A stretch of 64,000 bases of DNA from an uncultured Roseibium sp. GTDB lineage: Bacteria; Pseudomonadota; Alphaproteobacteria; Rhizobiales; Stappiaceae. Below, piece after piece: positions 9,151-17,697 of this stretch. The notes under the pieces were generated by a model, which was not told the DNA's origin, did no database searches, and worked only from the letters and a program-made list of their open reading frames with translations. Each line of letters begins with the position of its first letter. Positions within the stretch are counted from its first letter, which is position 1. The stretch lies in the NCBI RefSeq assembly GCF_947494555.1, contig NZ_CANLVF010000006.1:37374-101373 (forward strand). The letters are read 5' to 3'. The translations under genes and the position numbers were made by a program.

Positions 9151-9407
9151 CGAGAATTCCTCCTTCGGCTGGTCTGGCCGGCTCTTTATCTGATGTGGCC
9201 GAGTTTTGCAGGAATTTCGTTACGCTTCCACAAAACCGGGCAACCGACCGTCTTCATAAACCCAACGTGTGTGCGGCAATGCTCCGGGTCAATTCACCGA
9301 ATTCTGCACATTTGCCTTTTTCTCTCTTAACAAATTCATGAATTCGGGTGCTTGCTCGGTCGTTTTGACAGGTTTGGCGGCCTCTCCTTCCAGTTGTTGG
9401 ATATAAT

Positions 9408-9423
9408 TGTGATCCAAATCACA
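9408..9423. promoter_or_regulatory. Perfect inverted repeat upstream of the hcp sigma-54 promoter (activator or CRP-type site)
   Basis: TGTGATCCAAATCACA is a perfect six-base inverted repeat with a four-base spacer, and equally fits the CRP consensus TGTGA-N6-TCACA. It is centred about 167 bases upstream of the predicted hcp start of transcription, a usual distance for enhancer sites of sigma-54 activators. It could also serve vgrG, which lies on the other side of this intergenic region. Confidence 0.55.
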
Positions 9424-9452
9424 CGTCAAAAGTGGGATCTTTCGCGCACTCT

Positions 9453-9464
9453 ACACGCAAGTGT
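9453..9464. promoter_or_regulatory. Second inverted repeat upstream of hcp
   Basis: ACAC-GCAA-GTGT is a perfect four-base inverted repeat. Its centre is 43 bases (about four helical turns) from the centre of the inverted repeat at 9408-9423, so both would face the same side of the helix. The two half-sites are not identical, so they may not bind the same protein. Confidence 0.35.
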
Positions 9465-9555
9465 GAAGAAAACTGCGCAGTGTCATAAATTAACAGAATC
9501 TAAATTTACTATTTAGCTGTTTGTATTCGTTTGATTTTCTTTTTTTTCGTCGAAT

Positions 9556-9570
9556 TGGCACAGGGCTTGC
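9556..9570 (+). promoter_or_regulatory. Sigma-54 (RpoN) promoter of hcp
   Basis: TGGCACAGGGCTTGC matches the -24/-12 consensus TGGCAC-N5-TTGC with exact spacing and no mismatch in the GG and GC cores. Transcription should begin near 9582, giving a leader of about 60 bases before the hcp ATG at 9641. An RpoN activator of the T6SS type is encoded at 13140-14777, so the cis and trans parts are both present. Confidence 0.85.
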
Positions 9571-9640
9571 GATGTTGTTGGCAGTCGGGAGCAGGACGCT
9601 CCGGCAGGTTGGAAACGCAGATTTTCTTGGAGAGGTCATC

Positions 9641-10153
9641 ATGTCAAACATCGCATATCTGAAAGCTACCGGGGCAACCCAAGGCGACATGACAGCAGAC
9701 GCAACCACAGGCGACAGCATCGGCAACCTGTGGCAGGAAGGCCATGAAGGCCAATCCCTGGTCTATGCTCTGGAACAGAACGCAGTCGTGCCCCGTGACC
9801 CGCAGTCCGGTTCCATCATCGCAACACGCCGCCACCTGCCGACGACCTTTACCAAGCCGGTCGACAAGGCAACCCCGCTCTTCTGGCAGGCGCTGGCAAC
9901 CGGTGAAGCGCTCGAAATCGAAGTCGAGTTCTGGCGTACGTCCACGGCGGGCGTTCAGGAGCATTACTACACAATCAAATTCACTGACGCGGTTCTGGTG
10001 GAAGGCAAGACGATCCTTCCGGACGTCAACGACGAAGCCAACGCCTCGCGCGGCGACATCGACCAGTTCTCTTTCACCTACCGCAAGTGCGAGTGGACCC
10101 ACGAAGTTGCCGGCACAAGCGCATCCGACGATTACCGCGCTCCGGTCACCTGA
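9641..10153 (+). CDS. hcp: Hcp (TssD) tube protein
   Basis: The 170-residue protein has the Hcp order of strands: GDSIGNLWQEGHEGQSLVYALEQ, IIATRRHLPTTFTKPVDKATPLFWQAL, EIEVEFWRTSTAGVQEHYYTIKFTDAVL and the C-terminal DQFSFTYRKCEWTHEV. Hexamers of Hcp stack into the secreted inner tube. I chose the ATG at 9641, which follows GGAGAGG by about five bases; an upstream TTG-type extension has no family counterpart. The gene stands alone between a sigma-54 promoter and a strong terminator, which suits an abundant product. Confidence 0.97.
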   Translation: MSNIAYLKATGATQGDMTADATTGDSIGNLWQEGHEGQSLVYALEQNAVVPRDPQSGSIIATRRHLPTTFTKPVDKATPLFWQALATGEALEIEVEFWRTSTAGVQEHYYTIKFTDAVLVEGKTILPDVNDEANASRGDIDQFSFTYRKCEWTHEVAGTSASDDYRAPVT

Positions 10154-10181
10154 TAAATCAAAAAACGTCGAACAAAACTGG

Positions 10182-10213
10182 ACCGTTCCGCCTGCCGGAA
10201 CGGTTCTTTTTTT
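10182..10213 (+). terminator. Rho-independent terminator of hcp
   Basis: ACCGTTCCG pairs perfectly with CGGAACGGT around a five-base loop, followed by TCTTTTTTT. It ends the hcp transcript and makes clpV depend on its own promoter or on read-through. Confidence 0.93.
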
Positions 10214-10326
10214 AGTTTTACAGAATTTTTTAACGAGACACGGAGAACTATGCCTTCATAGTGCAAATGACATGAATTTGTACTAAAAAGCACTATCATC
10301 ATACAACCAGTGGATGGGGCCAGCTC

Positions 10327-13065
10327 TTGCTTGATCTAGATCTCCGCCGACTAATCGGGCGTCTAAACACATATTGCAGACGTTCGCTTGAAGCCGCAGC
10401 CGGTCTTGCCGTTACGCGAGGCCACTACGAGGTCACGATCGAGCATCTGCTTCATGTCTTTACAGACAGCGCCCAGCATGACCTTCAGAGCGCCTGCCGG
10501 TATTTTGAGATCGATCCGGCCCCATTCAAGAAAGCGCTGGAATCGACGCTTGAAAGCATGAAGCGCGGCAATCAGGGCCGGCCCGCGTTTTCTCCACTTC
10601 TGATTGAGTGGATTTCGGACGCCTGGCTTGTGAGCTCCGTTGAGCTGGATCTCGATCAGGTCCGCTCCGGCAGCCTCCTGGCAACGATATTCGCCAAACC
10701 CAATCGCTTCGGGGACGACCGGTGGCTCGACCCGCTGGATGCAATGTCGTTTGCGGAACTGAAGAAAAACTTCCGCGACATCATCGATCAGTCCGAAGAA
10801 ACGACCGCGGGTCTAACTGCCAGGACCTCGGGCGGCGAATCCGATGGCAATCGCTCCGTTGCGCCCGGCATGGACCCGGACAGCGCCTTGGCGCGGTTCT
10901 GCACCAACTTCACGCAGCTCGCGCGAGACGGCAAGATCGATCAGGTCTTCTGCCGGGACCGTGAGATCCAGCAGATGATCGATGTTCTCGGCCGCAGGCG
11001 GAAAAACAATCCGATCTGCGTCGGTGAACCCGGCGTCGGCAAGACGGCGGTTGTCGAGGGTCTGGCCCGCAAAATTGCTGAAAACGATGTTCCCGACATG
11101 CTCAAGAACGTTGAGCTGATCGGCCTGGATCTCGGAATGCTGCAGGCCGGTGCCGGCGTCAAAGGCGAGTTCGAGAACCGTCTCAAGGGGATCATCGACG
11201 AGGTAAAATCGTCGGCAAAGCCGATCATCCTTTTCATCGATGAAGCGCATATGCTGATCGGTGCCGGCGGATCGGCAGGCGGTGCTGACGCAGCCAACCT
11301 CCTCAAACCGGCACTTGCGCGCGGGGAGCTGCGCACGATCGCTGCCACGACATGGAGCGAGTACAAGAAATACATCGAAAAGGACCCGGCACTCGAGCGC
11401 CGGTTCCAACTCATCAAACTGGATGAACCGAGCCCGGAGCAGGCAATCACGATCATGCGCGGCCTGCGCGGCGCCTATGAAAAGAATCACGGTGTCTATA
11501 TTCGCGACGATGCCGTTGTTGCAGCTGCCAAGCTGGCGGCACGCTATATTTCAGGACGCCAGCTTCCAGACAAGGCGGTGGACGTACTGGACACGGCCTG
11601 TGCCCGGGTCAAGCTGTCCCTGTCCTCCAAGCCGTTTGTCATCGAGCTCAAGGAAAAACGTCTCGGCGAATTGCAACGCGAGCTCGATTCCCTGCAGCGC
11701 GACCATCAGGCCGACTTTGCGTCTCATGATCTTGAAGTGAGCGAAATCGAGCAGGAAGTCGCGGATGCGGAAGCCTCGATCAACGAGCTAACCGACCGGT
11801 GGATGCGGGAGAAAGAGCTGGTCGAACAATTGCTCAAGATCCGGCACCAGCTGGGATTGAGCCTGGAAGATGATGTTGCCCCCGATGCAGCGGCAGGAGA
11901 CGGTGAAACCGGCGAAGGCGAAGAAACTGAAAGCGAAGACACGACCGCTGGCGATGAGGTCGCCGGTGACGGTCCGGACATCACACCGGAAGACTACGCA
12001 AAAATCGCTGCCGATCTGAAATCGGTTCAGGCGGGTGACCCCCTGATTTCATTTGAAGTCACAGAAGAGGCCGTCGGACAGGTCATCTCCGACTGGACCG
12101 GCGTTCCGCTCGGACGCATGGTGCAGGATGACGCGGAATCCATCCTTTCGCTCGGCAACAAACTCAAAGGCCGTGTGATCGGCCAGGACCACGCGATCGA
12201 GGCCGTCGACCAGGCACTTCGTACTGCCAAGGCCGGTGTTCAGAACCCTGACGCCCCGATGGGCGTGTTCCTGTTCGTCGGGCCGTCAGGTGTCGGTAAA
12301 ACCGAACTTGCAACTGCGATCGCCGATCAGTTGTTCGGCGGCGAGCGCTTTCTCATCTCGATCAACATGTCCGAGTTTCAGGAAAAGCACACCGTATCCA
12401 AACTCGTCGGATCACCTCCGGGGTATGTCGGATACGGCGAAGGTGGCGTTCTGACCGAGGCAGTACGCCAACGCCCCTACTCTGTGGTCCTGCTGGACGA
12501 GGTCGAAAAAGCTGATCTTGAGGTCATGAACCTGTTTTACCAGGTGTTCGACAAGGGTGTGCTGTCTGACGGTGAAGGCAGGCTGATCGACTTCAAGAAC
12601 ACGATCGTCGTCTTGACCAGTAATCTGGCAACGGACGTACTGACAGAGATGGGGAGCCTCCCCACCAAGCCGACGGCAGATGAACTCGTCGCCGGTTGCC
12701 GGCCTATCCTGAGCGCGCATTTCAAACCCGCGCTTCTTGCCCGCATGCAGATCGTTCCGTTCTATCCGCTGATCGGTGCACCACTCGAAAAGATCGTCCG
12801 GCTGAAACTGAACAAGATCGGCAAGCGCCTGCGCGAAAACCAGAAACTCGAACTGGTCTATTCGGACGAGGTTGTCGAATCGATCGCTGCCCGGTGCACG
12901 GAGGTGGAAACCGGCGCCCGCAACATCGATCACATCATCAACCGTACCATTCTGCCGGAGCTCTCGACCGAGCTTTTGACGCAAATGGGTGCGGAAGACG
13001 CAGATTTCACACGTGTTGAAATCGCCTTGGGAGACGGCGGAGCCTTCAGCTACGCCCTCGCCTGA
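10327..13065 (+). CDS. clpV: ClpV (TssH) sheath-disassembly ATPase
   Basis: A Clp N-domain (about 1-150, with GHYEVTIEHLLHVF) precedes two AAA+ modules. The first has Walker A GEPGVGKT near residue 235 and Walker B FIDEAHML near 302. The second has GPSGVGKTE near 652, LLDEVEKA near 720, and the VGSPPGYVGYGEGG pore region. The middle coiled-coil domain carries an extra acidic stretch (about 518-560, rich in Glu, Gly and Asp). ClpV extracts subunits from contracted TssB/TssC sheaths for reuse. Translation appears to start at a TTG with GGATGGGG about ten bases upstream; the sequence directly after it matches the ClpV N-terminus. Confidence 0.95.
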   Translation: MLDLDLRRLIGRLNTYCRRSLEAAAGLAVTRGHYEVTIEHLLHVFTDSAQHDLQSACRYFEIDPAPFKKALESTLESMKRGNQGRPAFSPLLIEWISDAWLVSSVELDLDQVRSGSLLATIFAKPNRFGDDRWLDPLDAMSFAELKKNFRDIIDQSEETTAGLTARTSGGESDGNRSVAPGMDPDSALARFCTNFTQLARDGKIDQVFCRDREIQQMIDVLGRRRKNNPICVGEPGVGKTAVVEGLARKIAENDVPDMLKNVELIGLDLGMLQAGAGVKGEFENRLKGIIDEVKSSAKPIILFIDEAHMLIGAGGSAGGADAANLLKPALARGELRTIAATTWSEYKKYIEKDPALERRFQLIKLDEPSPEQAITIMRGLRGAYEKNHGVYIRDDAVVAAAKLAARYISGRQLPDKAVDVLDTACARVKLSLSSKPFVIELKEKRLGELQRELDSLQRDHQADFASHDLEVSEIEQEVADAEASINELTDRWMREKELVEQLLKIRHQLGLSLEDDVAPDAAAGDGETGEGEETESEDTTAGDEVAGDGPDITPEDYAKIAADLKSVQAGDPLISFEVTEEAVGQVISDWTGVPLGRMVQDDAESILSLGNKLKGRVIGQDHAIEAVDQALRTAKAGVQNPDAPMGVFLFVGPSGVGKTELATAIADQLFGGERFLISINMSEFQEKHTVSKLVGSPPGYVGYGEGGVLTEAVRQRPYSVVLLDEVEKADLEVMNLFYQVFDKGVLSDGEGRLIDFKNTIVVLTSNLATDVLTEMGSLPTKPTADELVAGCRPILSAHFKPALLARMQIVPFYPLIGAPLEKIVRLKLNKIGKRLRENQKLELVYSDEVVESIAARCTEVETGARNIDHIINRTILPELSTELLTQMGAEDADFTRVEIALGDGGAFSYALA

Positions 13066-13139
13066 GCAATTCGCCGAGACTATCCCCGGATGGCTGCATC
13101 GTTGAGCGGCCATCTTTTGAACCCTGTCCAAGAAAGACG

Positions 13140-14777
13140 GTGCCTGAGATCATGATTCTGGGAGACTTGATCGAACTCTCGTCCGCGATGACATCGGGCG
13201 TCAAGGTCGAAGCGGTTATGGACAAAGTTGTTGAGTCCGCTCTCAATCTGACCAGCGCCGAGGAAGCCTCCATCTTCATTCTGGACACTTTTGGCCAGAC
13301 CCTGCACCGGGCCTGCTCGCGGCACCGTGGCTATATCAAGGCGATGCCGACCGGCAAGCAGGTCATCCTTTACGGCGAGGACAAGCTGCCCAACATGAAG
13401 GAACCGGCAGCGTTCGTCGTTTCAACCGGAACCACACTCAATCTCGGCGACATCAACAAGGTGGTCGGGTATGAGTTCGATCGCATCCGGGAAGACGACA
13501 AATACGGCGGTCTGAAAACACAGGCACTGGTTATCCTACCTCTCACGATCCAGTCCAACCGAACCATCGGGATCCTGCAGATCATCAACCCGGGCGCTTC
13601 CCATCAGGCGATCAACGCCGTCTCGGACGACACTTTGACGGAGCTCCAGAGCCTTTGCGGACTAGCAGCACTTTACATGTGGACCGCAAGGCTGCTTGAA
13701 GACAATACGCGCCTAAAACGGCAATTCGACAGGCATCTTGCTGAATTGCCCAAACAGGTTCGCAAGGCGAAACCGAAGCCTGTCATTGATTCCTCGCGGC
13801 CAAAGGGTCTGATCGGCGAGAGCCCTCCGATCGAACATGCCATCAAGCTTGTCGGCAAGGCTGCACGCTCAACCGTGCCGATCCTGGTGCGTGGTGAAAC
13901 CGGCACCGGCAAGGAAATGATGGCGGCGTTCATTCATATGTCCAGCGACCGGGCCGACAAACCATTTGTCGTGCAAAACTGTGCGGCGCTGCCGGAGGCC
14001 CTTCTGGAAAGCGAGTTGTTCGGCCATGTCAAAGGCGCATTTACAGGCGCAAACACGACCAAGCTTGGGCTGGCACACGAAGCGAACCATGGCACCCTCT
14101 TTCTGGACGAAATCGGCGATATGCCGCTTGCGCTTCAAGCAAAGGTTCTCCGCCTCCTCCAGGAGGGCGAAGTGCGGCGCGTGGGATCCACCAAGACCGA
14201 AAAGGTGGACGTGCGCATCGTCGGCGCAACGAACATCAATCTGGAAGAGAAAATCGAAGCAGGCGAATTCCGGCAAGATCTCTTCTACCGGCTTAACGTT
14301 TTTCCCATCAACTTGCCTCCGCTGCGTGAACGGCCCTCGGACATTCCGATGCTGATAGACCATTTCCTTCGATCCGCAGCCGCCAAATCAGGAACCCAAG
14401 TCCCCGTTCTTTCGTCGGATGCTCTCGAAGCGCTTTTGTGCTGGGGCTATCCGGGCAATGTGCGTGAGCTGAAGAACATCCTGGACAGGGCGCGCCTGAT
14501 GGCTGAAGACGGATATCCGATTGAACTGGACCATCTGCCGCCTGAACTTGCGGGCGTTCAGCACAGTCACGACAATCGCGTTCCAACGCTTATTCCGGAG
14601 GGCGACCTGAAATCCATCGTGGGTCAGTACGAGGCCATGGTGATCGAGGCGAAAATGCGCGAAGCGAACTGGAACAAAACAAATGCAGCGCGCATACTAA
14701 ATGTTAGCCGCCGGACAATTATAGATAAACTCAACCGGTACAACATCACACGTCCGGATGGATTCGAACGCGCCTGA
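13140..14777 (+). CDS. Sigma-54-dependent T6SS transcriptional activator (GAF-AAA+-Fis)
   Basis: Residues 1-190 form a GAF-type sensory domain (SAEEASIFILDTFGQTLHRACSR; LVILPLTIQSNRTIGILQIINP). The central AAA+ module has Walker A GETGTGKE near 251, the sigma-54 contact loop GAFTGA near 299, and Walker B FLDEIGDMP near 320. The C-terminus has a Fis-type helix-turn-helix (NAARILNVSRRTIIDKL). It is analogous to VasH of Vibrio cholerae and is the obvious activator of the hcp sigma-54 promoter. The start may be GTG 13140 or ATG 13152. The GAF ligand cannot be read from sequence. Confidence 0.92.
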   Translation: MPEIMILGDLIELSSAMTSGVKVEAVMDKVVESALNLTSAEEASIFILDTFGQTLHRACSRHRGYIKAMPTGKQVILYGEDKLPNMKEPAAFVVSTGTTLNLGDINKVVGYEFDRIREDDKYGGLKTQALVILPLTIQSNRTIGILQIINPGASHQAINAVSDDTLTELQSLCGLAALYMWTARLLEDNTRLKRQFDRHLAELPKQVRKAKPKPVIDSSRPKGLIGESPPIEHAIKLVGKAARSTVPILVRGETGTGKEMMAAFIHMSSDRADKPFVVQNCAALPEALLESELFGHVKGAFTGANTTKLGLAHEANHGTLFLDEIGDMPLALQAKVLRLLQEGEVRRVGSTKTEKVDVRIVGATNINLEEKIEAGEFRQDLFYRLNVFPINLPPLRERPSDIPMLIDHFLRSAAAKSGTQVPVLSSDALEALLCWGYPGNVRELKNILDRARLMAEDGYPIELDHLPPELAGVQHSHDNRVPTLIPEGDLKSIVGQYEAMVIEAKMREANWNKTNAARILNVSRRTIIDKLNRYNITRPDGFERA

Positions 14778-14822
14778 GCCGACTGAACCATCGGGACATC
14801 GATCACAGAGGGTCTCGGGTTT

Positions 14823-16379
14823 TTGTCGACAGGCAGTTCAATCAACTTGCACAGTCTGATGAGCGATTTCGTGTCGGGCCGACTTTCCTATGAGAAGCTG
14901 TCCAAGCAATTGCGCGCGCTGGCAACCCGATCAACAGAAGATTTGCAGAACGCGCATCAGGCGATAGCGTCGCTTGTCGAAGAAGGTCGTCTTCCGCGCG
15001 ACCTTGGCGCGATTCTTCTCAGCCAACTGCCTGCAGCGCCGGCCGGAAGCCCTGCTGCTCCCGCAACGATCCCTGAAGAGCAGGATCTTCTGGAGGACCG
15101 TAATTCCACTTTGCCTCCTCCAGATGCTGAGGACATGTTTGACGAACCCACCCTGCCGCACGGTGTAACACCCGAATGGCGTGAAGGTAGCGCCACCGGT
15201 ACCGGTGGCGGGGGCATGCAACCATTTGCAGCGCCCCAGGCAACGCCGCCTCAGGAAAAGCTTCCGCCCCTTCCCTTCCTCACGCAGGCGCCGGCAGCGT
15301 CGGGCGAGGACATGCGCGACAAGGTCGACGATGCGATCCTGTCGTCGCTCGTCTCCGACTATACCGACTTCCGGAACACGCGCGGTTCATCGGAGCAAGC
15401 CCAGAGCGGACAAGCGGACGCAGGCAAGCTCGACAAGTTTCTGACCGATTTCAAGAGTGCAAGATTTCGCTCCGATGCCCGGCGTGCCTCAAGCGGAGTC
15501 CGGACAGAAAGCCTCGACCTGAACAAGTTGTCGTCCCCGCAAATCAAGCGTGCGGGCGTCGGGTCAATCCTGCGAGACCGATTCATTCTCGATACGGAGA
15601 TCGGGCGAGGCGGCATGGGCTACGTTTATTCGGCTGTCGACAGGCGCCGCCTCGAGGCCGGCCACAATCAGCCCTATGTCGCCGTCAAGTTGTTGAACGA
15701 GAGTTTTCAGAACGATTCCGAGGCACTGCGGTTGCTTGAGGCGGAGGCCCGCAAATCCCAGGCTCTTGCACATCCGAATATCACTACGGTCTATGATTTC
15801 GACCGCGACAAAGCGGATGTCTTCATCGTTATGGAGCTTCTGGACGGTGTTGCCCTTGACCGCAGGCTCGGACAGGCGATGGGTTTGCCGCTGTCGCCCG
15901 CGGAATGCGCCCGCATCCTAAGGGGAACATGTGCTGGTCTGAGCTACGCTCACAGCCGAGGCGTCGTTCATTCCGACCTGAAACCAGGGAACATCTTCCT
16001 GTTGCAGGACGGGACGATCAAATTGCTGGATTTCGGCCTCGCAGCGGCTGCCAGCGCAAGTGCGGATCACCCCATTCAGGACAGTCTTACCGTCACCTAT
16101 GCCAGTCCGGAGCAGTTCGAACGCGCGCCCCGCGACCCTCGCGACGATGTATTCGCCCTTGGTTGCGTTGCGTTTCAGATCCTTGCCGGTCGGCATCCTT
16201 TCGATTCAAGACCAATCGATGAAGTCGCGCGCGCGGGTATCAACCCCGAACCTATCGAAGGCCTCGATACGCAGGCATGGGAAACACTGAAGAGCGCACT
16301 GGAATTCGACCGGCAGCGGCGCCTTGCGGATGTCGACAGTTTCCTCGCCGGCCTATTCGAAGACGGCGCGACGGAATGA
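14823..16379 (+). CDS. Second T6SS-locus Ser/Thr protein kinase with long N-terminal region
   Basis: Residues 1-240 are a non-kinase region: a helical start (SDFVSGRLSYEKLSKQLRALA), then Pro/Ala-rich linker. The kinase domain follows with GRGGMGYVY near 260, VAVK, HSDLKPGN near 382, an intact DFG near 403 and YASPEQF near 426. No transmembrane segment is evident. The catalytic motifs are more canonical than in the PpkA at 4271-5434. It lies 45 bases after the sigma-54 activator and is probably co-transcribed. A TTG at 14823 has AGAGGG upstream; ATG 14859 is an alternative. Substrates could be the activator, Fha or sheath proteins, but nothing here decides that. Confidence 0.85.
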   Translation: MSTGSSINLHSLMSDFVSGRLSYEKLSKQLRALATRSTEDLQNAHQAIASLVEEGRLPRDLGAILLSQLPAAPAGSPAAPATIPEEQDLLEDRNSTLPPPDAEDMFDEPTLPHGVTPEWREGSATGTGGGGMQPFAAPQATPPQEKLPPLPFLTQAPAASGEDMRDKVDDAILSSLVSDYTDFRNTRGSSEQAQSGQADAGKLDKFLTDFKSARFRSDARRASSGVRTESLDLNKLSSPQIKRAGVGSILRDRFILDTEIGRGGMGYVYSAVDRRRLEAGHNQPYVAVKLLNESFQNDSEALRLLEAEARKSQALAHPNITTVYDFDRDKADVFIVMELLDGVALDRRLGQAMGLPLSPAECARILRGTCAGLSYAHSRGVVHSDLKPGNIFLLQDGTIKLLDFGLAAAASASADHPIQDSLTVTYASPEQFERAPRDPRDDVFALGCVAFQILAGRHPFDSRPIDEVARAGINPEPIEGLDTQAWETLKSALEFDRQRRLADVDSFLAGLFEDGATE

Positions 16380-16418
16380 GCCTGTCCGGCTGGATGCCGG
16401 CTTCCGGGTCAAGCTGCT

Positions 16419-17192
16419 CTATTCAATCGCATCGACAATTGATTCAATGGCACGGGTGAAGGCGTGTTCCTGCTGCAGCGTGCGGATCAGTCCGGTGCTG
16501 CCGATCTGTATCAGGTCGGTTGAAAGCGGCAACACGGCCGCCACCGGCGTGCGGTAGTTTGAGAAAATCCGCTGAGACAGGTCGTTGAAATCGAATGTTT
16601 CAAGCGCCTTGTTGACGACCAGGAAAAGCTGCGGCACTTCGAGTTTCCGCGCCAACTCCAGGGTTACCGCGGTTCCCTGATAGTCCTGAATGTCCGGGCG
16701 CAAGATCAGGAGCAACGTGTCGGAAATCGCAATCGAGAGCAGCGTTTCCTCGTTCACGCCCGGATGGGTGTCGATCAGCAGATAATCAAGCTCCAGACCC
16801 TGGCAAAGTTCTATGAAGCCCCGGTTCAGGTCCTCAACATCGTATTTTTCTTTCAAGATACGGGCTATCTCACCGGTCTTGATGGATGAAGGCACCAAAT
16901 ACACGTGCCCACCGTCCGGCACCTGCGGCTGTCCCTGTGCGTCAACGACATTTGCCGTGACGTCCAGTGCCGCATCGGTAATGGCGCAGTGACCCCAAAG
17001 AAAATTGTTGAGCGTTTGTTTGACAGAATTCAGGTCGACCTTGAACAGCGCATGGATGCCGGGTGACTGAATATCCGTATCCACGATCCCCACGCGGTGC
17101 CCCCTCAGAGCGAGTGAAGCTGCAAGATTTGCGGTGACGTTGGATTTACCCGTTCCGCCGCGATAGGAGTGAGTGGAGATAATCTTGGTCAA
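16419..17192 (-). CDS. MinD/ParA-like P-loop ATPase in the T6SS locus
   Basis: This is a ParA/MinD/Mrp-type ATPase: P-loop YRGGTGKSN at the N-terminus, switch I VDTDIQSPG near residue 38, and Walker B YLLIDTHPGV near 141. The signature lysine that opens the deviant Walker A motif in ParA and MinD is an arginine here (RGGTGKS). A TTG at 17192 puts the P-loop at residue 11, as is normal; a TTG at 17225 would add 11 residues. Such ATPases position other complexes along the cell. It is the last gene of a leftward set with a coiled-coil protein and a membrane SH3b protein, convergent with the kinase gene. Confidence 0.85.
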   Translation of the reverse strand: MTKIISTHSYRGGTGKSNVTANLAASLALRGHRVGIVDTDIQSPGIHALFKVDLNSVKQTLNNFLWGHCAITDAALDVTANVVDAQGQPQVPDGGHVYLVPSSIKTGEIARILKEKYDVEDLNRGFIELCQGLELDYLLIDTHPGVNEETLLSIAISDTLLLILRPDIQDYQGTAVTLELARKLEVPQLFLVVNKALETFDFNDLSQRIFSNYRTPVAAVLPLSTDLIQIGSTGLIRTLQQEHAFTRAIESIVDAIE

Positions 17193-17246
17193 ATCACTTT
17201 TCCAGGTAGGCGGCTCCTGCCGCAATCAGGCTCGGTTGGTCAGCAG

Positions 17247-17666
17247 TCAGGATTTGTAACGGGATCTGAGGTCCTTTGCGCGGGACTGCAATGAGCGAAA
17301 ATAATCTGAATCACTGACCTCTTGAATTTCCTTTTCCGCCTCTTCTTCGTCGTAGCTGACTTCGAATTTGTCGAGGCGGGTTTTAAGTTCGGCGTTTTCC
17401 TTGCGGAGCTTTGCTTCAGCCATCTCGAGTTGACGTTTGGTCTCCGTCAGCTCCGCAATCAACTGACTGGAATGAAACTCCCGGGCCTCCACCTGTACCA
17501 CCATACCGGAAAAGGTTTCAGCCAGGGCACGGATGTCTGAATCGACCGCATCATCCGTTATAACGTCATAGAGCTCTTCGACGTCGTCGAACCGGCCGTT
17601 GGCAATCGCTTCGCAGGTCCTGGCCAAACTGGCAACTGCCGGGTTCATGGATTGCGATGACGACAT
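17247..17666 (-). CDS. Small coiled-coil protein paired with the MinD-like ATPase
   Basis: The 139-residue protein begins with a helical segment (NPAVASLARTCEAIANGRFDDVEELYDVI) and continues as a predicted coiled coil from about residue 65 to 115 (Leu/Glu/Lys heptads through LIAELTETKRQLEMAEAKLRKENAEL). The basic tail ends LRSRYKS. No membrane segment or signal peptide is seen, and I do not recognise a family. GGAG lies about nine bases before the ATG. Its placement just upstream of the ATPase makes it a likely partner, for instance an adaptor between the ATPase and its cargo. Confidence 0.7.
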   Translation of the reverse strand: MSSSQSMNPAVASLARTCEAIANGRFDDVEELYDVITDDAVDSDIRALAETFSGMVVQVEAREFHSSQLIAELTETKRQLEMAEAKLRKENAELKTRLDKFEVSYDEEEAEKEIQEVSDSDYFRSLQSRAKDLRSRYKS

Positions 17667-17697
17667 GCAGGATCTCCGTTCCTTCCGGGTGTTGAGT

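Noticed and set aside
9151..9407. Sigma-54 promoter for vgrG on the minus strand
   Set aside because: No GCAA-N4/5-GTGCCA pattern with correct spacing was found.
7621..13065. Contractile phage tail or prophage
   Set aside because: TssM, TagF, PppA, PpkA, ClpV and Hcp identify a T6SS; no capsid, terminase, portal or integrase is seen.
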